A stretch of DNA of 64,000 nt. It comes from Methanoregula boonei 6A8 (lineage in GTDB: Archaea > Halobacteriota > Methanomicrobia > Methanomicrobiales > Methanospirillaceae). Shown piece by piece: positions 53,707-63,465 of this stretch. The notes under the pieces are model-generated. The model saw only the letters and a program-made list of their open reading frames with translations, was not told the DNA's origin and did not search any database. The DNA lies in contig NC_009712.1 of NCBI RefSeq assembly GCF_000017625.1, positions 2,046,001 to 2,110,000 on the forward strand. The letters run 5' to 3'. The translations under genes were made by a program, and so were the position numbers. Positions within the stretch are counted from its first letter, which is position 1. Every line of letters starts with the position of its first letter.

Positions 53707-53943
53707 TCAACGACGTATAAGAAGAGAGGCGGGTGAAAGGATCCCGGCCCGGGCACCCGACGGTACTGCCCCGGCACCGGCAATCAGGTACAATGTTGCT
53801 TTTCCGTTCTCAAAGAGCCCGAAGAGGCCGCAGGTCAGGGTCATGAGGACAAAGCAGGTCTTCGCGAAGCGGCGGGCGGCCTTCTTCGGGTACCCGATCT
53901 TCGCGAGCTTCCTCGTAACCTTGGTGCAGAAATCCAGGCTCAT
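53707..53943 (-). CDS. Small membrane-associated hypothetical protein, 78 aa
   Basis: A TATA element (CTATATAATA) lies about 30 bp upstream of ATG 53943. Basic N-terminus (KVTRKLAKIGYPKKAARRFAK), then one weak hydrophobic segment (TCFVLMTLTCGLFGLF). Not recognised. Confidence 0.45.
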   Translation of the reverse strand: MSLDFCTKVTRKLAKIGYPKKAARRFAKTCFVLMTLTCGLFGLFENGKATLYLIAGAGAVPSGARAGILSPASLLIRR

Positions 53944-54177
53944 AGTGATTATTCTTAAAATGATAAGGGATATTATATAGTCTGCGATAGATTCGAATAT
54001 TTTGGTAGTTATTGGGGGGATCAGAGGCTGAAACAGGGCCGGATGGATATAACCGGGAGGTTAGCTGAATGGGGGGGCGCTGGTAAGTTACGGTAAATTT
54101 TGAGATTACAATGTCATTGGATCCATTTTTGTAAAAAAATCGAATTAAGAAGTCCTAAATAGTATAAAATTATTAGA

Positions 54178-57100
54178 ATGACATTAATGATTAATAGAAA
54201 ATCTAAGGGACTATTAAAGGTTTTTATTAGTTCTACATTCCGAGACCTTCAAGCCGAACGACAACAATTATATGAAAAATTGAGTGAATCTATTAGCCCA
54301 GTGGGAATGGAATTTTTCATTCCTGATGGGAAGACATCTCATGAAATCTCATTGCTGGATGAGGATCAAGGATTAAAGAACTCAGATATAGTAATTTTTT
54401 TAATTTCCCCATATTATGGATCGCTGATTGAAAAATGTAATATTCCCACTTGTAAAGCGGATTGTCCCTTAAAAAATGGAACGAAACAAAAAATTTCATA
54501 CACACATTGCGAATTTAAATTTGCCAAAGCGGAAAATAAGCCATTTTTGATATATCGTTTTGATGCAGAGTCTTGGGATTTACTTCAACCCCTATACCAA
54601 ATGGAAAAAATTGATTGGGATAGTAATAATCCAATTTTTAAATTGAAGACGGTTGAAGAGATTAAAAAATTGCACGCTGCGAAAGATTATATTATTGATT
54701 TTAAAAATGAAATTGGCTCAATATTTGGCCCAAATTTGAATAGTGAATCAATATCTTTGATATCTGAACATTTAGCGGAAAATATTGTAAAGTGGTATTA
54801 TGAGGGAAGGATTGCTTTCCAAGAATTTTATGGACGAAAAACGGAATTAAAACAACTTATAGAAAGAATGAATGAAAGTATTGAGGTCTATGGGGTTGGT
54901 GGAATCGGAAAAACCACCCTCATCCATGTGGCACTTCTAATACAAATGTTAAAAGGGAGAAAGATACTTGCCATTGGGAAAAAACAATCTTATCTTTCAG
55001 GATCCGGGTATAATTTGTTTAAGGAAAAATGTCCGAATGTAATGTATGAGATTACAACGGATAGAATCACACTTAATGATATAATTGATGCACTTAAATT
55101 TAGAGAGGTCCATAAGATAGAAGGATTAAATGATAAAATTCAGTTAATCCTATCAAAAATTACTACAGACAAATATTTAATTTTTATTGATGATTTTCAT
55201 CTTGCAGATCAAACTGTCAGACAATTAGTAAAGGAATCCAATAATTTTATTATTTCCGCAAAAAAGAAAAGTGGCATTACACGAAATGAAGTCCCCTTAT
55301 TGGGGATTAATGATCCTGAAAGAAGTGCATTAATTAAATTGATCTCTCAAAGATTTGGTAAAAACTTAAAACCGCAAGATATCCAGAGAATTTCTGATTT
55401 TTCTGAAGGGCATCCAATAACAATGGAAATATTGATAAGGAATATAGAAATTATAAATTTTGAAAAGTTAAATGACTATAAAAAAGACGTCTTGGATTTT
55501 TCGAATTCCGAACAAGTGGAAGAATTTATCAATCGTGTTATAGAGGGTATTCTTTCAAGAGAGGCATTCACCCTTTTAAAAAATATAGCTATGATAAATA
55601 CTGTTATCGAATCAAATATTAGTCTGTATGTAGTTGAAAAGGCATTTAGAGATCCACCATCCGCCAAATATTTTGTCGAATTAATTAATTCAGGAATACT
55701 AACCAAAAAGGGGAATGAGGAGGGGTCATATCTTTTTACCTTTAAACACATCCAGGATGCAGTTCGTGAAGATACCGAGCAATATAATAAAAGCGCATTA
55801 TCGTATTATGAGAGTAAAAGAATCTGGCTAAAAAAATTTACAATTGATGATGAAATTGAGAGATTTTCTCATCAAATAAAATCACGTAGCTCCATTAATT
55901 ATTTAAAAACATTCAATAGATTGGCGAGTAAAGTTAGTCCAATAAATTTTGGATATAAAAAGCTTATTGAAATTGGACTCTCTCTAAAAGAACGAACAAC
56001 AATAGATGATGAGAAAGCAACACTATGTAATAATATAGGAATATTAGTTGGGGATTTAAATCATTATCGAGATGCTAAAGATTTGTATAAAGAGGCCATT
56101 GATATATATCGAAGATTATCAGAACGAAATCGGGAATCATATACTTCCAATCTTACCACTGCTTTAAATTGTCTTGGAAATTTATACTTGAATATAAACA
56201 AACTTGATCAGGCAAAAGAATGTTACGAAAATGCCTTAAAATTGTTGAAGGGTCTAAACAATAAAACAATAAATTCTGAATTGGGCCAAATATCTAGCAT
56301 TCTCACAAACTTAGGGATCGTTTATTCATCAATTAATAGACCTTATGATGCAAAAAATTCCTTTTTAGAAGCATTGAGAATTCAAAGGATTATGGCTAAA
56401 AAAAACCCAATGGGACATTTACCTACAATTTCAAAAATTATAATGAATTTGGGCAATTTATCCTCGTTTTTAAATGATTATGCGGATGCGCTAAAGAAAT
56501 ATAAAGAAGGCGTTAAAACTGCAAAAACACTAGCGAAAAATAACCCTGCCCAATATTTAATTTTATATGGGTTATCTCTAAATTCAATAGGATCATTATA
56601 CGATCGGTTACATAACGATAAAAAAGTTGAAGAATATTTTACGTTATCCGTAAACATTCTAAAGGATTTATCCGAAAAAAATCCTGATGCTTATCTACCA
56701 GATTATGTTCAAATTTTGACTAATTTTGCGAATTATTACTTAAAATCAAATGATATTGTAAAAGCCACAAATTATGCAGAGACTGCCTTAAATCAGGCAA
56801 AAATTTTGGCAAAACGATGTCCAGTTGCATACAACCCATTACTTGCTCAAATACTCATAGTCTATGGGGACCTGTTTTCCCAACTTAATCGTCCCGATCA
56901 TGCCTCCCAATTTTACAATGAAAGTTTGGTATTATTATTGGAATTAAATCAGCAAAGTCCCGGAGCATATGTTAATAATATATCAAGTGTCCTACTTCAA
57001 CTAGGAACGACGTATGAACAATTGAATAAATATTCAGATTCGCAAACAACATTAGACGAATGTTTAAACCTACGTACGAAACTTGTAACGTTATGTCATG

Positions 57101-58035
57101 ATGCTTATCTAGATGATTATAATGATGTTTTATTGGCACAAATTTGTTATAAAGAAAAACAAAAAGATTTCAGTTATGTCGAATCTTTAAAAATATGTGA
57201 GGACTATGCGCGAGAATTACATAGTAAGTGCCCTCAAGCTTTCAAATTAAAGTTAGTGAACATACTCCAAATCAAGGGTAGATTGTATGCAGTACAGCAT
57301 AACCCCCATTATAATATTATATTTAACGAATGTCTTCAGCATGCAGATGATCTAATAAAAATATCCCCAAATTCATTTACGCCGTATTATGGTGCACTTA
57401 ATTCGTGCATCGGGTATTGCCATATGATTAATAATAATTTTGTTGAAGCTGAAAAATATTTGACTCGATCATTATCAATTTTAAAGGTTGGGTACATGAA
57501 TTATCCAGATGTTTTTAGTATTGACTACTCAGATGCCCTAAATAATTTTGGATTATATTATTTAATTCGGAATCTCCCGGACGAGGCTGAAAAGTATTTG
57601 CAGGAGGCCCTACAAATTCGAGAGGATTGGACAAAAAAATGTGCTATATCATATAGTGCGGACTACTCAAATTCATTGAACAATATGGGTTACTGTAAAC
57701 TTCTTCAGCAATTATCTAATGATGCAGAAATCTACTTAACTCGATCACTCAATATCCAAAAAGAACTAATTTTAACGAATCGAAATATTTTTAGCGAGGA
57801 GTATGCCCGACTGAAACGAAATCTTGGCAAATTGTACCTTGTAAAGAATAATTACCCCGAATCCAAAATTCATTTTGAAGAATCAATAAAGATTCAAAAA
57901 GAATATACAGAAAAATATCCGGATATATTCAAAATTGACTATCGAGAAACTTTAATTGCATATTCCGAATTACTTTCAAAGATGGGAATATCCGATGAAT
58001 TAAGTAAGGTGACGAAATTGATAGAAGAATGTTGA
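54178..58035 (+). CDS. DUF4062-STAND NTPase-TPR protein, putative immune sensor
   Basis: 1285 residues. N-terminal DUF4062 (about 13-175) with LKVFISSTFRDLQAERQQLY, the hallmark of that family, and SDIVIFLISPYYGS. A STAND/AP-ATPase-like NTPase follows with Walker A GVGGIGKTT (239-247) and Walker B YLIFIDDF (about 333-340). From about residue 600 to the end there is a long array of TPR repeats (for example GNLYLNINKLDQAKECYENA). Known STAND proteins with such repeats sense phage or stress signals; DUF4062 would be the N-terminal effector or adaptor. The gene is markedly AT-rich with ATA/AAT-heavy codons, unlike every neighbour, and starts close after a TATA-like AGTATAAAATTATT, so recent transfer is likely. 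Defence function is inferred. Confidence 0.82.
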   Translation: MTLMINRKSKGLLKVFISSTFRDLQAERQQLYEKLSESISPVGMEFFIPDGKTSHEISLLDEDQGLKNSDIVIFLISPYYGSLIEKCNIPTCKADCPLKNGTKQKISYTHCEFKFAKAENKPFLIYRFDAESWDLLQPLYQMEKIDWDSNNPIFKLKTVEEIKKLHAAKDYIIDFKNEIGSIFGPNLNSESISLISEHLAENIVKWYYEGRIAFQEFYGRKTELKQLIERMNESIEVYGVGGIGKTTLIHVALLIQMLKGRKILAIGKKQSYLSGSGYNLFKEKCPNVMYEITTDRITLNDIIDALKFREVHKIEGLNDKIQLILSKITTDKYLIFIDDFHLADQTVRQLVKESNNFIISAKKKSGITRNEVPLLGINDPERSALIKLISQRFGKNLKPQDIQRISDFSEGHPITMEILIRNIEIINFEKLNDYKKDVLDFSNSEQVEEFINRVIEGILSREAFTLLKNIAMINTVIESNISLYVVEKAFRDPPSAKYFVELINSGILTKKGNEEGSYLFTFKHIQDAVREDTEQYNKSALSYYESKRIWLKKFTIDDEIERFSHQIKSRSSINYLKTFNRLASKVSPINFGYKKLIEIGLSLKERTTIDDEKATLCNNIGILVGDLNHYRDAKDLYKEAIDIYRRLSERNRESYTSNLTTALNCLGNLYLNINKLDQAKECYENALKLLKGLNNKTINSELGQISSILTNLGIVYSSINRPYDAKNSFLEALRIQRIMAKKNPMGHLPTISKIIMNLGNLSSFLNDYADALKKYKEGVKTAKTLAKNNPAQYLILYGLSLNSIGSLYDRLHNDKKVEEYFTLSVNILKDLSEKNPDAYLPDYVQILTNFANYYLKSNDIVKATNYAETALNQAKILAKRCPVAYNPLLAQILIVYGDLFSQLNRPDHASQFYNESLVLLLELNQQSPGAYVNNISSVLLQLGTTYEQLNKYSDSQTTLDECLNLRTKLVTLCHDAYLDDYNDVLLAQICYKEKQKDFSYVESLKICEDYARELHSKCPQAFKLKLVNILQIKGRLYAVQHNPHYNIIFNECLQHADDLIKISPNSFTPYYGALNSCIGYCHMINNNFVEAEKYLTRSLSILKVGYMNYPDVFSIDYSDALNNFGLYYLIRNLPDEAEKYLQEALQIREDWTKKCAISYSADYSNSLNNMGYCKLLQQLSNDAEIYLTRSLNIQKELILTNRNIFSEEYARLKRNLGKLYLVKNNYPESKIHFEESIKIQKEYTEKYPDIFKIDYRETLIAYSELLSKMGISDELSKVTKLIEEC

Positions 58036-58129
58036 AAGGAACATTATCGATTTGTAACCTTCCCCACTAGGTACATCAAGGTTAGCGTTGATTGAATGCC
58101 ACCCCCCGTTCATCACGCTCAGGGATCCC

Positions 58130-58440
58130 CCTTCAAAAAAATCGATCACCACCCTCCCCCCCATTTAGGGGTCTGCAAAAAAATTGGCCGGACCCCCTTG
58201 ACCCGATCATAAGGGGGACCCCCTTTGCATCTTCCAGTTTCAAAACCTTTGTTTCCACTGAAGTATCAGACGAGAGGGGATCGGGGGTCCCCCTTTACTC
58301 AAGGATCAAGGGGACCCTCTTAATGTGATCATAAGGGGGAATCCCTTGCAAAATTCGCGTATCGAACATACCCCCTCCGGCCCGTTTGGGGGTCTGCACA
58401 AAAATAAGCCGGACCCCCTTGAGCCAATGTGAAGGGAGGG
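58130..58440. repeat. Degenerate GC-rich repeats with GGGGG-N-CCCCC palindromes
   Basis: Fills most of the 58036-58554 gap. GGGGTCTGCAAAAAAATTGG at 58164 is repeated as GGGGGTCTGCACAAAAATAA at 58387, each followed by GCCGGACCCCCTTGA. AAGGGGGACCCCCTT at 58211 is a perfect palindrome, echoed at 58283, 58309 and 58334 with GATCATAAGGGGG or GGATCAAGGGG arms. It may be a terminator region or a degenerate mobile-element end flanking the AT-rich gene. Confidence 0.55.
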
Positions 58441-58554
58441 CTTGATCCGGAAAACGGCAGGAATCTGAAAACAGGGGTCTTTATATTAATTCAAAAATAA
58501 AGATTCTGCGACGGAAAGAAAAACCCTTCTTAACGATTCGGATCAGTGACACCC

Positions 58555-59385
58555 ATGGCGAGAATCATGCTCCAGAAAAACCCCCGGTTTGCCAAAATTC
58601 TGTTTGTCATTTTTATGGGCCTTGCCCTGTTCTGCGGAGCAGAACTGTACCTGTCCATGTCCGGCTCCCTCACCCCGGAAGCACTGATCCAGTCGATTAC
58701 GATCTCCCCGGCAAACTTCCTCTTCCTTGCCGGGGGCCTTATCTGCCTTGTGATTGCAATTGGCAGCCTGCTCCTGTTTTCGGAATCTGATATCTCAATT
58801 TCGTCCCGGCAGGATGTGCTGGTACAGCGGGCGAATATGCGGTACGAATGGTGGAAGGAACGGTACAATGCCGAGATGCATCAACCCCCGGACTACACCT
58901 TCGACCGCAGGGATCTCGTGGACCGGGGAAATTTTTACCTCAGGATCTGGACGCTGTACATGGCATGCATGGGGATCATCTTCCTTGTCATCTGGTCGGA
59001 TACCATGACCGAGAGCCCGGCTGCCCAGTATACGCTTGTCGGCATGATCATCGCCCTGCTTCCGGCCAGCTGGCTCCAGATCCGTTATACCCGGACTGCC
59101 GGGATGGTCGTGGGATATGGGGGCATAACAGAGGGTAACGCGTTTAAGTTCCTTGCCACTATCCGGGGCGGTCGTGGCTCCGGGCCCATTGGCATGGCCA
59201 CAATGATTTTTGCCATCTTTGCCATGGGAATCATCTTCAGCGGCACGTTGTATTATCATCTCACCCTTTACGACCTGTTTACCACGTACATGTTCGTGCT
59301 CATCTTTGGGTTTCTCATAACCCTGGGAATTACGTACGCCAGATTCAGGCTCAGGGATGAGGTCGTGGAGAGGCCGGGGGACTAA
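58555..59385 (+). CDS. Multi-span membrane protein of unknown function
   Basis: 276 residues from ATG 58555 (an in-frame GTG at 58546 is the alternative). About six hydrophobic segments: ILFVIFMGLALFCGAELYL, NFLFLAGGLICLVIAIGSLL, LYMACMGIIFLVIWSD, YTLVGMIIALLPASWL, MATMIFAIFAMGIIFSGTLY and MFVLIFGFLITLGITY. A charged cytoplasmic loop (MRYEWWKERYNAEMHQPPD) lies between TM2 and TM3. No family recognised. Confidence 0.7.
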   Translation: MARIMLQKNPRFAKILFVIFMGLALFCGAELYLSMSGSLTPEALIQSITISPANFLFLAGGLICLVIAIGSLLLFSESDISISSRQDVLVQRANMRYEWWKERYNAEMHQPPDYTFDRRDLVDRGNFYLRIWTLYMACMGIIFLVIWSDTMTESPAAQYTLVGMIIALLPASWLQIRYTRTAGMVVGYGGITEGNAFKFLATIRGGRGSGPIGMATMIFAIFAMGIIFSGTLYYHLTLYDLFTTYMFVLIFGFLITLGITYARFRLRDEVVERPGD

Positions 59386-59505
59386 AAACACATCCGGATC
59401 TCCCGGGTCAGCACCTGCGTTACGGAGAGAAAACGGGAGAGCGGTGGTCGCATGCGGTGGGAGGTTACCTCCGGGTCAATTGGATTTGAGGAGGTCCTCG
59501 CCCCC

Positions 59506-59700
59506 TTACTGCCCGCCCGAATAACAGACCTCGGGCCTGCCCCGCACGGTCACGCTCAGGGAAAGCGCCGGACAGGTCAGGTCCGAATCCCACTTCGCAC
59601 ACTCTTCTTTCCTGCACCGCAGCAGAACCGGACCCCGGCCGTGCCGCAGGGGCCGGCCGGTCTCTGCCGGGTCGCTGCACCAGTACTTCACGTCAGCCAT
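59506..59700 (-). CDS. Small cysteine-containing hypothetical protein, 64 aa
   Basis: Starts MADVKYWCSDPAET; five cysteines (WCSD, LLRCRKEECAKW, LTCPAL, EVCYSG) suggest zinc or cluster binding. Its coding status rests on this pattern only; the opposite strand and other frames are also open here. Confidence 0.4.
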   Translation of the reverse strand: MADVKYWCSDPAETGRPLRHGRGPVLLRCRKEECAKWDSDLTCPALSLSVTVRGRPEVCYSGGQ

Positions 59701-59793
59701 GCATACCAGAACGGCAGGGGATTAGAAACCCTTTGGGTATGGGGAGGGTGAAAGTGTGGGGGAGAAGCGGGGTCGGATCCCGTGTCTCTCTCC

Positions 59794-60522
59794 TTATCTC
59801 CTCTTATGGAACACGGCCAGTGCGCCTGCCACGCCAGCGGCAAGGACCACGACTTCGGTACCAAGGGGTGACGCGGTTGTTCCCGCAGCTGCCGGTGCTG
59901 ACGCGGTCGTGGCTGAAGGAGCAGTCCCGGCCGGGACCGGCACAAGGCTGATATCCGCCGTGCTGACCTGTCCGGGCGTGGCGCTCACCTGCTGTGAGGC
60001 AGGCTGGTACCCGTCAGCATCTACCGTGAGGGTGTGCTGCTGACCGCCCGAAACATCGTCAAACTGTACACTCCAGGTGTCCGCCGCCGGGCCGTTATTG
60101 ACCTGGCACGTCAGCTTATCAAGGCAGACTTCCGTAGATGCGGGTGCGGGGGAGATATAGACATGGAGTGTACCGGTCGATGAACCCTCGGTTTCGGTCT
60201 CGGTTGCGATGGGCGAAAGGTAGATGCTGCGGGTCACATCGTAGCAGTTTGCAGCCACGTACACGGTGTCGGTATAGTCCTCGTAGCCGGCGGTGTTGTA
60301 CACCCGGATCGTGTGGTCCGTACCGCAGGCAGGTGCACCGAAACTCGTACTGCTGTACCCGTTGAGGGTGCCGACATTTACCTGGCAGGAGCTGTCAAGG
60401 CAGACCGTCCCGCTGCCCGGGTGAACAAAGATCCAGACATAATTGGTGGCCGACACGGTCCCGGCAAATGCGGCAAGCAGAACGATGAGCAGAACGATAC
60501 AGCGAGGGTCCGTGGACTTCAT
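59794..60522 (-). CDS. PEGA-domain surface protein with C-terminal anchor
   Basis: 242 residues. Signal peptide CIVLLIVLLAAFAGTVSA; two PEGA-like repeats (VHPGSGTVCLDSSCQVNV with HTIRVYNTAGYEDY, and ISPAPASTEVCLDKLTCQVN with HTLTVDADGYQPA). Each repeat has a cysteine pair that may form a disulfide. A Thr/Ala/Ser-rich spacer and a C-terminal membrane segment ending in HKRR follow. A cell-envelope protein, common in methanogens. Confidence 0.82.
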   Translation of the reverse strand: MKSTDPRCIVLLIVLLAAFAGTVSATNYVWIFVHPGSGTVCLDSSCQVNVGTLNGYSSTSFGAPACGTDHTIRVYNTAGYEDYTDTVYVAANCYDVTRSIYLSPIATETETEGSSTGTLHVYISPAPASTEVCLDKLTCQVNNGPAADTWSVQFDDVSGGQQHTLTVDADGYQPASQQVSATPGQVSTADISLVPVPAGTAPSATTASAPAAAGTTASPLGTEVVVLAAGVAGALAVFHKRR

Positions 60523-60658
60523 AAGGGATAGTATACAGGACTGTTTAATAAGAGTACTGAAATGGTGCGGATGGAAAGAGCGGCAGATGCCCCGTGCAGG
60601 ACCAGGATCTCACGATTTCCAAACGCATTTAAACCCGGCTCCCCATAGGGAAAAATCA

Positions 60659-61555
60659 ATGAAAGCCGTTCACACCTGCTGTCTCTTCGTCCTGCTCCTC
60701 TTGTCTGCCCTCATCTGCTGCTGTGTCACTTCGCAGCCCGCGGTCACAGCAAATGTCACGCCGGCCGCTGGCGCCAGCGTGAATACGTCCGGGGTATCGC
60801 CCACCGCGACGCTCTTTTCTGATGCCCGCCAGATGAAGACCATCGGTATCATCGGCGGGGTTGGCTGGTCGTCTTCGGCAGAATATTACCGGATTATGAA
60901 CGAGAAGGTACAAAGTGAGCTTGGCGGGGACAACTCTGCCCAGATCCTGATGTATTCGATCCAGTTCGGGGAGTTCTCCGGGCAGGAACGGCTTGCAGAA
61001 GCCGGGAACTGGACCCCCTTAAACGCAACGCTCGTAGACGCCGGCATGCGACTCAAACGGGGAGGCGCCGACTTTATTGTCATCGCCTCGAACACGCTCA
61101 ATTCGCGGGCCGATCTTATCGAGCAGTCAACCGGGCTTCCGGTGCTCCGGATCTATGATGTGACCGGCGCAGCGGTAAACAAAAGCGGTCTTAAAAAAGT
61201 GGCGCTGCTGGGCACAAAATATACCATGGAGGCACCGTTCTATCGCGATACCCTCAAGAACAAGTACGGTATCGACGTTGTCGTTCCCAATGCGACCGAG
61301 CAGGACTACATCAATAACGTGATCTTCGACCAGCTGGTCCGCAATGATATCCGGAACGACTCGCGGGAGGGGTATATCCGGATCATCAACCGGCTCGTGG
61401 ACGAGGAGGGCGCACAGGGGGTTATCCTGGGCTGCACCGAGATCCCGCTCCTGATCAACCAGAGCGACGTGAATGTGCCGGTCTTTGACACCACCCGGCT
61501 CCACGCCGAAGCTGCGGTCGATTATGCCCTAAGTAACGCAACCACCATAAACTGA
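60659..61555 (+). CDS. Exported aspartate/glutamate racemase-like protein with one catalytic Cys replaced
   Basis: 298 residues from ATG 60659. Signal CLFVLLLLSALICCCVTSQP may carry a lipobox, so the protein is outside the cell. The rest is the Asp/Glu racemase fold: TIGIIGGVGWSSSAEYYRIM, then FIVIASNTLNSRADL and GAQGVILGCTEIPLLI. The two-base racemases use Cys in both (CNT and GCTE); here the first is Ser (SNT) while the second Cys is kept. It may be a one-base isomerase, lyase or binding protein rather than a racemase. Export of this family is unusual. Confidence 0.8.
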   Translation: MKAVHTCCLFVLLLLSALICCCVTSQPAVTANVTPAAGASVNTSGVSPTATLFSDARQMKTIGIIGGVGWSSSAEYYRIMNEKVQSELGGDNSAQILMYSIQFGEFSGQERLAEAGNWTPLNATLVDAGMRLKRGGADFIVIASNTLNSRADLIEQSTGLPVLRIYDVTGAAVNKSGLKKVALLGTKYTMEAPFYRDTLKNKYGIDVVVPNATEQDYINNVIFDQLVRNDIRNDSREGYIRIINRLVDEEGAQGVILGCTEIPLLINQSDVNVPVFDTTRLHAEAAVDYALSNATTIN

Positions 61556-61799
61556 ACATCGTCCGGGGTGACCTACCGGCATGTTCCTGCCGGGCCTGTA
61601 TCCATTTTTTTTATGAAATTACCGGGAAACACACATCCCTTGAGACCGGCTTTCCGGCCACCGGCGTAAAAACGATATTTGGATCTCTGGTACTCTCTAT
61701 AAACTATTGATTAAAATTCTGGATTTATTTATATACGATCCGAAATTAATCTAGTGAAGCACAGCACCCCACAGGTACACCGGCACCGGGCGATACGAA

Positions 61800-62963
61800 A
61801 TGACAGTCCAGGTCTTTATTGTCGACGACGACGACATTGTCGCCCATTTAATCGAAGAAGTGCTCACCAGGAACGGCTACCTTATTGCCGGGCGGGCGGT
61901 CAACGGGGAAGAGGCCCTCCGGATGATCCCAAAAACCTCCTGCGATGTAATTCTCATGGACATCACGCTTGACGGCAGGATCGACGGTATTGACATCGCA
62001 AGGATGCTTGCCACTACGCTGAAGATCCCGGTCATCTTTGTCACTGCAAACTTTGACAAGGAGATCCTGGAACGGGTAAAGATGCCCACCACGTTTGGCT
62101 TCCTCACAAAACCGTTTACCATAAAAGACCTGGTCGCAACCATCGAGATCGCCCTTTTTAATTTCAAAATGCGGGGAGGAACTCCCCACCTTGCCGAGCC
62201 AAAAACACACACCCCGGCACTCCCAAAAGAGCCCGTTGCGGTATCTGCGGCCCGTGCGGCAGATACCGTAAAGCACAAAAAAGAGACCAGGAAAACGCTC
62301 AAAGACCTCTACACCTATGGTCTGGACCACCAGGCAAAGGGCAATTACGACGCGGCCCTGCAGTACTTCACCGAGATCCTCAAAAACAACCCCTCCGATG
62401 TTGCCATCTGGGCGGAGAAAGGAGATGTGCTCTACAAGCTCGGGAAGAGCGAAGATGCGCTTTGCGCTGTGGACACCGCCCTTGGGATAGAACCGGCAAA
62501 CGAGTACGCCATCTGCAAGAAATGCCGTATTTTAAGCGACATGGGAAAGAACATGGAGGCGCTTGTCCTCATCGAGAACGCCCTTAAGGTGATCCCCGAC
62601 AAGTACGCCACCATGGTGGAAAAAGGCAACATACTCCATGGAATGGGAAGGGAAGAGGATGCCTTCCAGACCCTGGACGCAGCGATCGCGATGGACAAGA
62701 AGTCCGGGTACGCCCTTGGCGCAAAAGGGAGGATCCAGGGCGAGCTCGGGATGGACAAGGAAGCGCTTGCCACCTTCGGGCGGGCGCTCAACCGGGAGCC
62801 AAAGAACGTCTCCCTCTGGCTTGACCTTATCCGGATCTTCGAGCAGAAGAAGAACAGCCACCTGGCGTTAAACATCCTGCAGCGGGCGCTCGAACAGAAC
62901 CCCGAAAACGAGATCCTGGCCGCAAAACGGGAGAAGATCCTCCACAGCAGCATCCCCGGCTAA
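61800..62963 (+). CDS. Response-regulator receiver domain fused to TPR repeats
   Basis: 387 residues. Receiver domain 1-120 with the acidic cluster VDDDDIV, phospho-acceptor Asp in VILMDITLDG (about residue 57) and conserved Lys in GFLTKPFTI. A linker (about 130-160) is followed by six TPR repeats, for example YTYGLDHQAKGNYDAALQYF. No DNA-binding or enzymatic output, so it probably controls a partner by binding. TATA element near 61730 (TTATATAC). No histidine kinase is adjacent. Confidence 0.88.
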   Translation: MTVQVFIVDDDDIVAHLIEEVLTRNGYLIAGRAVNGEEALRMIPKTSCDVILMDITLDGRIDGIDIARMLATTLKIPVIFVTANFDKEILERVKMPTTFGFLTKPFTIKDLVATIEIALFNFKMRGGTPHLAEPKTHTPALPKEPVAVSAARAADTVKHKKETRKTLKDLYTYGLDHQAKGNYDAALQYFTEILKNNPSDVAIWAEKGDVLYKLGKSEDALCAVDTALGIEPANEYAICKKCRILSDMGKNMEALVLIENALKVIPDKYATMVEKGNILHGMGREEDAFQTLDAAIAMDKKSGYALGAKGRIQGELGMDKEALATFGRALNREPKNVSLWLDLIRIFEQKKNSHLALNILQRALEQNPENEILAAKREKILHSSIPG

Positions 62964-63054
62964 AAAGGGGATCCCCTCCCTTGCACGGTTCTCAAGCAAA
63001 TTTTACCTGTTCCATTACCCCTTTATCCCTGCACATCCCCCGGGGTGATGGATC

Positions 63055-63465
63055 ATGAAGCTCCTGATGTTCGACACCAACGAGTTCTGGTATAAACCGT
63101 TCCAAAAGACCCTGGAGACCGCACAGACCGCAGTAGACGAGGCTGCGTTTGCCGACTCGCTCGTGATATTTGTCAACGTGGAAGAAGAAGACGAACTCCA
63201 GAAGGACAAGAGCATCAGGAAGGCAGCAGAAAATATCCTGTGGCTTGCAAAAAAGACCGGACGGACAAAGGTAGTGCTCCACTCGTTTGCCCATCTCTCC
63301 GAGAGCAAGTCCGGCATTGGATTTGCCGAGGCAGCGCTCCAGGGGATCCGGGACCGGCTGGCGGCAAAGGGGCTTACGGTCGCCATCACCCCGTTTGGCT
63401 ATTTCCTCGAATTTAAGATCCACGTGAAAGGCGAGTCTCTGGCAAAGGTCTGGAAATCGGTTTAG
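63055..63465 (+). CDS. Free-standing archaeal threonyl-tRNA editing domain
   Basis: 136 residues, matching only the N-terminal editing domain of archaeal ThrRS (a D-aminoacyl-tRNA deacylase-like fold that removes Ser from tRNA-Thr). MKLLMFDTNEFWYKPF at the start, VVLHSFAHLSESKSG in the middle and VAITPFGYFLEFKIHVKGES at the end follow the pattern of that domain. The aminoacylation part is absent and no stop or frameshift is seen, so it appears to be a complete stand-alone protein acting in trans. Confidence 0.75.
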   Translation: MKLLMFDTNEFWYKPFQKTLETAQTAVDEAAFADSLVIFVNVEEEDELQKDKSIRKAAENILWLAKKTGRTKVVLHSFAHLSESKSGIGFAEAALQGIRDRLAAKGLTVAITPFGYFLEFKIHVKGESLAKVWKSV

